A stretch of 64,000 nucleotides of DNA from contig JAJPHL010000036.1 in assembly GCA_021325275.1 (NCBI GenBank), forward strand, positions 124,001 to 188,000, written 5' to 3'. The notes beneath the pieces are model-generated. The model saw nothing but the letters and a program-made list of their open reading frames with translations, was not told where the DNA came from and ran no database searches. The translations under genes and the position numbers were made by a program. How positions within the stretch are numbered: position 1 is the first letter of the stretch; each line of letters starts with the position of its first letter. This DNA comes from Terriglobia bacterium (GTDB taxonomy: Bacteria; Acidobacteriota; Terriglobia; JAJPHL01). Below are positions 1-6,440 of the stretch, in pieces.

Positions 1-132
1 CGCGTATACCAGACGTGAATTGTTTTCCGAGACAGGCATTGGATTCCGCGCCCGTGGTTCCGATCGTTGTGCAGGGAACCGCGTACAGCTTACTACAATC
101 GCCCGGAGCCTGTGCTCTAGAGGCCACGCCGC

Positions 133-492
133 TTGATTTCGGCGGCGGACTTTGTTAGGCTCCCAAAAGTGGAACGCAGAAAAGTCCTTCGCCGCGAAGT
201 CAACTTCGAAGTAGCGTATTCGGCTGACGGGGCTCGCGGAACGACCCAAGCGAAGCAGTTGAGTGAATTCGGCATGTTGATCGGGCCCGTGGATCATCCC
301 CGATTGCTGCTCGAAAAACACATTCAACTGCAATTTACGTTGCCGGGACAAGACCCCTGCAAGGTGCGGGGATTCTGCGCCTACGTCACACCTAGCGCGG
401 CGGGAATTCGCTTCGAAACCATTCCCGACGATCTCAAACAAAAACTCGCGCGCTTCGTCAACGAAGATTCGGTTAAGGCCGCGCAGTCGTAA
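133..492 (+). CDS. PilZ domain protein
   Basis: Small single-domain protein of 119 residues that resembles PilZ proteins, which bind cyclic di-GMP and pass the signal to partners in motility, adhesion or polysaccharide export. RKVLR (residues 16-20) stands where the family's RxxxR motif belongs. QLSEFG (42-47) fits the second motif, [D/N]xSxxG, except that Gln replaces Asp/Asn, so ligand binding is plausible but not assured. There is no signal peptide or membrane segment, so it should be cytoplasmic. The TTG start has no Shine-Dalgarno sequence; a possible -10 (TACAAT) lies at 94-99. A second PilZ-like protein lies 1.3 kb downstream, beyond an opposing peptidase gene. Confidence 0.75.
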   Translation: MISAADFVRLPKVERRKVLRREVNFEVAYSADGARGTTQAKQLSEFGMLIGPVDHPRLLLEKHIQLQFTLPGQDPCKVRGFCAYVTPSAAGIRFETIPDDLKQKLARFVNEDSVKAAQS

Positions 493-501
493 CGGCTCGT
501 G

Positions 502-1779
502 CTAATTGATTCCTACCGCTGCCACCACGATCGCTAACGCCCGCTGCTGGCCCGGCACGTTGGCGGACTTTTCCATCACCGCGAACTCGTCGGGCGAATG
601 CGCGCGTTGTCCCGCGCGGCCCGCGCCGATGGTGATCGCGGGAATGCCCAAGCCGATCGGCACGTTGGAATCGGTGGAACTGTAGCGCAACTCGGGTTTG
701 CCGCCGAGCGCGCGCGTCACTTCCATGGCCGCGCGCACCAGGGCGGTCGATTCCGCGGTCTGTCCGCCGCGGCGATCGCCGACCAGTTGCGCGTCCAGCG
801 TGATCGAGCCGTTGCGCGTAGAGCGCGCTTTGTTTTCGGCCGCCACGGCATCGGCGATGTCCAAGAGAAATTTCTTTTCAATCTTGGCCAGCTCCTCCGG
901 CGACTCCGACCGCATGTCCACTTCCATCCAAACGGATCCGGGAATCGAATTCACCGATGTGCCGCCGCCGACCACTCCGACATTGAACGTGGTTTTCGGC
1001 GAGCGCGGGACGTCGGAGTGCGAAAAGCGCGCCATGGCATCGCCCATCGCGAACGCGGGATTCACCAATCCAAACGCGCCGTAGCTATGTCCGCCGGGAC
1101 CCTTGAAGGTGACGCGATAGCGCTTGCTGGCGACGCCGCCGTTGGTGATGGAGTTGTCGTCGCCGCCATCGATGGAAATGAAGTTTTTGATTTTCTCGCG
1201 ATACTCGCCTTTTTCGAGGAGAAAGTGAATGCCGCGCGAGTTGCCCAAGCCTTCTTCGCCGACGTCGGCGACAAACAGAATCTCGCCGCGCGTGGAAACA
1301 TGCGCCGCGTCCAGCGCGCGAATGATGCCCAGCATCGACGCGAGACCGTGCGTATCGTCGCCGATGCCGGGCGCGGAGTACTTGGTTCCTTCTTTGCGCA
1401 CATGGACGTCGGTGCCTTCGGGAAAAACGGTGTCGAGGTGCGCGGCCAGCGCCAGCATCGGGGCGTTGCCGGCGTTGGGGCCGGCGCCGGGGCGCTCGCC
1501 GAGAACGTTGCCTTCGGCGTCGATGTGGACGTTCTTCAGTCCGGCCTCGCGAAATTTCACTTCCATCGCGCGGGCCCGCGCGGTTTCCTTGAACGACGGC
1601 GCGGGGATTTCGGTCAAGGCCACCAGTTCGTTCACGAAGTGATCGAAATTGGCGTCGAGATGTTGAAACGCCGCCTTGACTTGCGCATTTTGCAAGACGG
1701 CCGAAGCATCTTGCGCGCCCGCCGGCACAGCGGCGAGCACCGCCGCGGCGAGAACCACAGTGGACCGAATCAGGTTCAT
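502..1779 (-). CDS. Secreted M20-family zinc peptidase
   Basis: Metallopeptidase of the M20/M25/M40 family (425 residues), which removes residues from peptides or hydrolyses acylated amino acids using two zinc ions. Residues 1-23 form a signal peptide ending AGAQ, so it acts outside the cytoplasm. The metal-site signatures are in order: AHLDT (His114, Asp116), GDD (Asp141/142), GEEG (Glu175/176, catalytic base and ligand) and a late AHSPDE histidine. The layout is closest to PepT-like and CPG70-like members. The gene stands alone on its strand between two PilZ genes. A promoter with TTGGAA and TATGAT 17 bases apart ends 10 bases before the ATG, leaving almost no leader. Substrate is unknown. 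Confidence 0.9.
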   Translation of the reverse strand: MNLIRSTVVLAAAVLAAVPAGAQDASAVLQNAQVKAAFQHLDANFDHFVNELVALTEIPAPSFKETARARAMEVKFREAGLKNVHIDAEGNVLGERPGAGPNAGNAPMLALAAHLDTVFPEGTDVHVRKEGTKYSAPGIGDDTHGLASMLGIIRALDAAHVSTRGEILFVADVGEEGLGNSRGIHFLLEKGEYREKIKNFISIDGGDDNSITNGGVASKRYRVTFKGPGGHSYGAFGLVNPAFAMGDAMARFSHSDVPRSPKTTFNVGVVGGGTSVNSIPGSVWMEVDMRSESPEELAKIEKKFLLDIADAVAAENKARSTRNGSITLDAQLVGDRRGGQTAESTALVRAAMEVTRALGGKPELRYSSTDSNVPIGLGIPAITIGAGRAGQRAHSPDEFAVMEKSANVPGQQRALAIVVAAVGIN

Positions 1780-1788
1780 AAGTGCTCG

Positions 1789-1817
1789 ATCATACCGCCA
1801 TCTGTGCTACATTCCAA
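1789..1817 (-). promoter_or_regulatory. Promoter of the M20 peptidase gene
   Basis: Read on the minus strand, TTGGAA (1812-1817), a 17-base spacer and TATGAT (1789-1794) form a sigma-70-type promoter. The predicted transcript start is only two or three bases before the ATG at 1779. Confidence 0.55.
1805..1813 (+). promoter_or_regulatory. Extended -10 of the second PilZ gene
   Basis: TGCTACATT is an extended -10 (TGn followed by TACATT). The GTG at 1820 is 7 bases beyond its end, where transcription should begin, so the mRNA would be leaderless. It overlaps the -35 region of the opposing peptidase promoter. Confidence 0.5.
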
Positions 1818-1819
1818 GC

Positions 1820-2167
1820 GTGGGACGGGAACTTCTCAGCGAACTTCGACGCTCGCCACGGATTGTTTGCCGCTTCCCACTCGTGTTGATCTCCGACGGC
1901 GCACCGGTAGTAGCGTATTCGGCGGTGATCAGCCGCCACGGCGCGATGGTGCTGACGTCGATGGCCTATCGCGCGGGAACCACCGTGGAAATGCAAAACC
2001 AAAAGACCAAGGAAAGCACCTTGTGCCGCGTGGTGTGGTCGGGCGGCGAAGAGCGTCCCGGCGTGTACAAGTTAGGTTTGGAAATGCTCGAGGACCATCC
2101 ACACTTTTGGGGACAGGATTATCCACAGTTGGGGCCGGAAGAGCCGATCGAGAATCCAGCAAAGTAG
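1820..2167 (+). CDS. PilZ-like domain protein
   Basis: Protein of 115 residues that I read as a second, more divergent PilZ-type domain. It opens with ELRRSPRI, an arginine-rich stretch in the position of the RxxxR motif, continues with strand-like segments, and has VISRHGAMV where the xSxxG motif would sit. It then shows the usual RVVW...GxYKLGLEM strand near the end. The frame is open further upstream, but the GTG at 1820 sits 7 bases after a clear extended -10 and removes an alanine-rich leader that is only antisense to the peptidase signal peptide. It is divergent from the M20 peptidase gene with a 40-base gap. Confidence 0.6.
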   Translation: MGRELLSELRRSPRIVCRFPLVLISDGAPVVAYSAVISRHGAMVLTSMAYRAGTTVEMQNQKTKESTLCRVVWSGGEERPGVYKLGLEMLEDHPHFWGQDYPQLGPEEPIENPAK

Positions 2168-2301
2168 GTCCTGCGCGAGCAAGCCTCGCGCATCCATGCT
2201 TGGCGGGGCGGTGGCAAGCCCACTCCAAGAGACGCATTTGTTAATTCTTGCTCCCTCATTGCAACTCCGCGCGGCCATCCGCCATCTATTCGAAGACCAC
2301 A

Positions 2302-2310
2302 TGTTATGAT
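2302..2310 (+). promoter_or_regulatory. Extended -10 upstream of bshC
   Basis: TGTTATGAT has the form of an extended -10. It contains the ATG at 2306, so if it is used that ATG cannot start translation and the in-frame TTG at 2327, about ten bases after the predicted transcript start, is the better choice. Confidence 0.4.
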
Positions 2311-2326
2311 CGGTTTCGGAATTCCC

Positions 2327-3967
2327 TTGAGCGAAACTCCCGCACAGCCCGCATGTCCGTGTATTAGCCAAACGGAAATTCCGCACGCCGCTCCGCTTTT
2401 CACCGACCTCCTTTACCATTACGATCGCGTGCGCCAGTGGTATCCGCACGCGCCGCTGGACCTGGCGTCGTATGCGGACGTTGCGCGATCGCTGAAATAC
2501 TCCGCGGCGACGCGCGCCGAGGTCGCTACGGTGCTCGAGGAGCAGTCGCGCGAGTTCGCTGCGCCGCGCGCGGTGTTCGCCTCGATCGAGCGGCTGCGCC
2601 GCGGCGCGGGTGCGATCGTCACGGGGCAACAAGTAGGATTATTCGGCGGACCGGCGTTCACGTTTTATAAGGCGCTCAAAGCGATCAAGATCGCGGAGTC
2701 GCTGACGGCGTCGGGGACAGAGGCCGTGCCGATTTTCTGGCTGGCGGCGGAGGATCACGATCTCGAGGAAATCAATCACGTGAGGTTGTTGACACGCGAT
2801 GGCCGCGTGGAAGTGGTGCGGTCGAGCGCGAAGTCGCCGACCGAACATGCGCCCGTCGGCGAGATTGTTTTCGGCGAAGAGATTGGCGCACTGGTGGAGC
2901 AAACGGCCGCCATGCTGCCCGATGGCGACGGTCACGGCGAGATCGCCGCGCTGTTGCGCGAAACGTATCGCGCGGGCGAAACGCTGGCGTCCTCGTTCGG
3001 GCGATTCATCACCCGGCTCCTGGGACGTTTCGGCGTGATCGTGATGGATCCGCGCGACGCACGCCTGCGCCGGCTGGCCGCGCCGGTGTTTCATCAAGCG
3101 ATCGAATCGGCCGCTGAGTTTCATCAGGCTCTCGAGGCGCGAAATCGCGACCTGCAAGCGCGCGGGTATCACAATCAGGTGTTTGTGTCCGACGAAACGT
3201 CGCTCTTGTTCGTGCGTCGCGGCGGGCAGCGCGTGCCGTTGCGGCGCAACCGCAGCGGGTTCACGCTGTCGGGCGCGGCGGTGGATGCGCGGGAGTTGCT
3301 GAAAAACGTCGAGCATCGGCCGGAAGATTTTTCACCGAACGCGCTGCTGCGGCCGGTGGTGCAGGATTCGCTTCTGCCCACGCTGGGATACATCGGCGGT
3401 CCCGGCGAGCTGGCGTACTTCGCGCAAGCGGGCGTGATTTACGATCGCGTGCTCGGCCGCATGCCGGTGATTGCGCCGCGCGCGAGTCTCACCCTGGTCG
3501 ATGCGCATTCCGCGAAAGCGCTGAAGCGCTACAACCTGACGTTGCCGCGCATTTTTCACGAGGACGAAGCGATCCGTCCGGCGATGGCGCGCCAATTCCT
3601 TCCGCCGGAACTTTCCGTCACGCTGGCGGATTCGCGAACGCAGCTTGACGCGATGCTGGCGGCGCTGCGCCACGACTTGAAGGCACTCGATCAGACCCTC
3701 GACGACGCCGCGGCGCGCGCCGGCCGCAAGATGACGCACCAACTCACGCGCCTAAGCGACAAAGCAAATCGTTCCGTGCTGCGCCGCAACGCGCAAGTGG
3801 AACGCGACGCCACCCATTTGCTGAATCACCTATATCCCAACCACGCTTTGCAGGAGCGCGTGATCGGCGGGATTTCTTTCTTGTCGAGATACGGGACCTC
3901 ACTCCTGGATGTGATTCACGACAAGATGTCGATCAAGTCGCCGGACCATCAACCGTTGTTTCTGTAA
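2327..3967 (+). CDS. bshC: Putative bacillithiol biosynthesis enzyme BshC
   Basis: Resembles BshC along its whole length (546 residues from this TTG; 553 from the ATG at 2306), close to the family's usual 540. BshC is the proposed enzyme that joins cysteine to glucosaminyl-malate in the last step of making bacillithiol, the low-molecular-weight thiol of Firmicutes, Bacteroidetes and Acidobacteria. The N-terminal nucleotidyltransferase-like core carries VTGQQVGLFGGP (about residue 95), followed by EDHDLEEINH and a C-terminal helical, coiled-coil-like section from about residue 430. The start was moved because the upstream ATG lies inside an apparent -10 box. bshA and bshB are not in the window. 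The next gene follows after about 20 bases but seems to have its own promoter. Confidence 0.9.
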   Translation: MSETPAQPACPCISQTEIPHAAPLFTDLLYHYDRVRQWYPHAPLDLASYADVARSLKYSAATRAEVATVLEEQSREFAAPRAVFASIERLRRGAGAIVTGQQVGLFGGPAFTFYKALKAIKIAESLTASGTEAVPIFWLAAEDHDLEEINHVRLLTRDGRVEVVRSSAKSPTEHAPVGEIVFGEEIGALVEQTAAMLPDGDGHGEIAALLRETYRAGETLASSFGRFITRLLGRFGVIVMDPRDARLRRLAAPVFHQAIESAAEFHQALEARNRDLQARGYHNQVFVSDETSLLFVRRGGQRVPLRRNRSGFTLSGAAVDARELLKNVEHRPEDFSPNALLRPVVQDSLLPTLGYIGGPGELAYFAQAGVIYDRVLGRMPVIAPRASLTLVDAHSAKALKRYNLTLPRIFHEDEAIRPAMARQFLPPELSVTLADSRTQLDAMLAALRHDLKALDQTLDDAAARAGRKMTHQLTRLSDKANRSVLRRNAQVERDATHLLNHLYPNHALQERVIGGISFLSRYGTSLLDVIHDKMSIKSPDHQPLFL

Positions 3968-3971
3968 GCAC

Positions 3972-3980
3972 TGATAGACT
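3972..3980 (+). promoter_or_regulatory. Extended -10 upstream of the membrane protein gene
   Basis: TGATAGACT (TGn + TAGACT) ends 8 bases before the TTG start at 3988, the spacing expected of a leaderless transcript. Confidence 0.45.
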
Positions 3981-3987
3981 GTAGCTG

Positions 3988-6303
3988 TTGTATCGTAACC
4001 GCTTTACCGACGTGGCGATCGTCTTGGCGGTCTTCACCGCCAATCTGCTTGTCGTATTCCCGTACGCAACCCGCAACCTGAGCGCAACGCCCTGGAACAA
4101 CGACTACGCGTACTGCGCGATGGCACGTTTGTTCCGAACCCTTCCGTGGACGTGGAATCCGCTGTGGTATTGCGGCGCGCCGTTCCGCTACATTTATCCT
4201 CCACTGTTCCACGTTTTCGTCGCGGGGGCGCCGCTGCCGGTCGGACGCGCTTTTCATCTGGTCAGCGCGATCAGCTACGCCCTGGTTCCGGTTGCCTGCT
4301 ATGTGCTGGGATGGGCGCTGTTTCAATCGCGTTCCGTGGCGCTCGTAGCTGCGGCGGCCTACAGTTTTTTCCCCTCGCCCGTCTACCTCTTGACGGACTG
4401 GGCTGACGCTGCGCAGGGATACCATCACGCACCGTGGCCGTTTGTCGCGCTGGTGGCGCACGCGGAGTCTCCTCATACGGCGGCACTGGCCGCATCGCTG
4501 TTCGGCCTGGCAGCGATTTGGCGAGGACGAAATATCACGGCGGTGATTTGTCTGGCGCTGGTCTTCTTGCTCAACTGGGCCGGCCTTCGCGGACTCGCGC
4601 CTGCGCTCGTCGCCGTAGTGATCGCCAAGGGACGCGAGCAGGGATACGGGAGGTCCGCGAAACTCGTTTTCGCGGTGCTCGGCTGCGCCTATGGACTCTC
4701 GGCTTTTTGGATCACGGCGGGATTCGTCCGAAATGTACAACTGTTCGGTGAAACGTTTTCCGAGTATGAAATCCACCAGAAACCGTGGAGTACCGCCACC
4801 TGGCTCGTGATCGGTGTGACGCTGCTGTTGCTCGCATTGGCCTTTTGGCGCAGGATTTCTCCCGTCGCGGCATTTTGCCTAGCGTGGGTGGCCGTTTCGG
4901 GAGCCCCAATCCTGGCTCTCGCGATTGGCGGCGACGCGCTTTTCCTGGAGCCGCATCGCGGTATTTTGGAATTCAATGCCGCGCTGCTTTTTGGACTTTG
5001 CGCGAGCCTCGCCGCCGCGCCCCGTGTACGGTGGGCGGCGCTCGCGGTCGGCGTCGCGGGACTTGTCATCTCCGGCGGTTTTCTTCGCCACGCCTGGGAA
5101 CTGCAGCCGGAAAGCACTCGCCCGCAGGAGTTGCCGGCTTTTCAGATATCGGACTGGTTGGCGCAAAACGCGCCGCAAGAACGGGTGGTGGCCGCTGGGG
5201 AATTGAACGGCGCGCTCAACCTCTGGACCAACGTGGCGCAGACTCGCGGCGGGCACCAAGGCATTTCGAATCTGTTGACGCTCGCCGCACACCGCGAGAT
5301 GGAAGCGGGATGCACCAAGGGCCCGGATGCGTCCCGGCTCACCGAGCTCTGGATGCGTGCGCTCAACGCGCGAATGGCAGTGGTGCACGGTCCGGCATCG
5401 CAAGAGCATTTCCATTGGTTCACGCAGCCCGAAAAATTCGCCGCGTTTCCGGTCGCGTGGACCGATGGGCGCGGCGACACCATTTACCGGCTGCCGGGCG
5501 CTTTCGACGAAGCGGTGGTGGTGGATTTAGACGCCGAAACCACGCTTCCGAAGATGCGATCAAGCGACGACGCAGCGTTTCTTGAAGCGTACGTACGGTG
5601 GGCCGCAGGAAAACGCGCGGCTCGCGTACACTGGGATTCAACGGGACGCGCGGAAATCGCCATGTCCTCGCCGCTGGCCCCGCGCGAAGCGGTGCTGCTA
5701 AAGATCAACAACGACGCCGGCTGGCGCTCGAACGCCGGCAGCAAACGCGACGATCCGATTGGATTCCTTTTGATCGAGCTTCCCGCCGGAACCACAAACG
5801 CCACCGTCGATTTTCACAATTCGTGGGACGTTTGGCTCGGATGCATCGTCCCGCTCGCCACTCTCGCGGCCCTGCTCGCGCGCCTGCCGTTATGGCGCAT
5901 CGCGATCGCTGTTGTGATACCGACGGCGCTGGCCTTCGCGATCCTCGCCAGTTCGTCGCCGCCTCGAAACACAATCGCGGAAGACGCGTACCGGCGTATT
6001 CATCCGCCCATGATTAATCCTGGGGTGTTCAATTCAGGGGTGTTCAATTCAGGCGTGTTCAATCCTGGCGGTGCCCCTGTCACTCTGCGACGCGGGCAGA
6101 AGGCTTCGATCTACGGCACAAATCTCGGTGCAACCGGCGATGCCGTTCGCGTGCTGGTCGGCGATCGCGAAGCTCCGATCCTTTACCGTAGTTTCGGCCA
6201 GATTGATTTCACCGTTCCTAGCGATGGGCCCTCGCCCGCAGACCTCAGCGTGGAAGTCAACGGATGCCGAGGCAACGCGTTTGAGATTCGGATCGCAAAC
6301 TGA
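3988..6303 (+). CDS. Polytopic membrane protein with C-terminal TIGR03437-like domain
   Basis: Protein of 771 residues. About ten hydrophobic segments fill the first 370 residues, with a soluble loop rich in aromatic residues, as in the 6-pyruvoyl-tetrahydropterin-synthase-related and YfhO-like membrane families often found with glycosyltransferases. A large soluble region follows (370-610), then two more membrane segments near 615-660. The last 75 residues contain the GxxxSIYGTNLG and GQIDFTVPS signatures of the TIGR03437 domain usually found on secreted Solibacter proteins. A linker of repeated VFN[S/P]G units joins the parts. The start is a TTG directly after an extended -10, without a Shine-Dalgarno sequence. 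The function is unknown; glycan lipid handling is a guess from architecture. Confidence 0.65.
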   Translation: MYRNRFTDVAIVLAVFTANLLVVFPYATRNLSATPWNNDYAYCAMARLFRTLPWTWNPLWYCGAPFRYIYPPLFHVFVAGAPLPVGRAFHLVSAISYALVPVACYVLGWALFQSRSVALVAAAAYSFFPSPVYLLTDWADAAQGYHHAPWPFVALVAHAESPHTAALAASLFGLAAIWRGRNITAVICLALVFLLNWAGLRGLAPALVAVVIAKGREQGYGRSAKLVFAVLGCAYGLSAFWITAGFVRNVQLFGETFSEYEIHQKPWSTATWLVIGVTLLLLALAFWRRISPVAAFCLAWVAVSGAPILALAIGGDALFLEPHRGILEFNAALLFGLCASLAAAPRVRWAALAVGVAGLVISGGFLRHAWELQPESTRPQELPAFQISDWLAQNAPQERVVAAGELNGALNLWTNVAQTRGGHQGISNLLTLAAHREMEAGCTKGPDASRLTELWMRALNARMAVVHGPASQEHFHWFTQPEKFAAFPVAWTDGRGDTIYRLPGAFDEAVVVDLDAETTLPKMRSSDDAAFLEAYVRWAAGKRAARVHWDSTGRAEIAMSSPLAPREAVLLKINNDAGWRSNAGSKRDDPIGFLLIELPAGTTNATVDFHNSWDVWLGCIVPLATLAALLARLPLWRIAIAVVIPTALAFAILASSSPPRNTIAEDAYRRIHPPMINPGVFNSGVFNSGVFNPGGAPVTLRRGQKASIYGTNLGATGDAVRVLVGDREAPILYRSFGQIDFTVPSDGPSPADLSVEVNGCRGNAFEIRIAN
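6016..6066 (+). repeat. 15-bp tandem repeat inside the membrane protein gene
   Basis: Three and a half direct copies of a 15-base unit (core GGGGTGTTCAATTCA) encode the linker NPGVF-NSGVF-NSGVF-NPG. The period is a multiple of three, so copy-number changes would keep the frame. Confidence 0.85.
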
Positions 6304-6372
6304 CCTGCCGTCGCGTTATACTGACCCGGTGCCTAGTTTGTACACAGAGGCGGTACTGCCCCTAGTGATCCA

Positions 6373-6402
6373 GTGACAGCACTTAGGTAAGGGGTGTATT
6401 CT
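6373..6402 (+). promoter_or_regulatory. Promoter with overlapping dyad, upstream of the Kelch protein
   Basis: GTGACA (6373-6378), 18 bases and TATTCT (6397-6402) resemble a sigma-70 promoter, giving a leader of about 32 bases that ends in a good Shine-Dalgarno sequence (ACGGAGG) before the ATG at 6441. A broken dyad, CCCCTAGTG with CACTTAGG then GGGG, surrounds the -35 and could be an operator or a leader hairpin. Confidence 0.4.
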
Positions 6403-6440
6403 GCGGCACGTTAGATAAATTTGTACGGAGGTTCTTTACT

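Noticed and set aside
598-2244. A long plus-strand frame opposite the M20 peptidase
   Set aside because: The composition (Arg/Ala/His-rich, no domain) is what the complement of a GC-rich gene gives.
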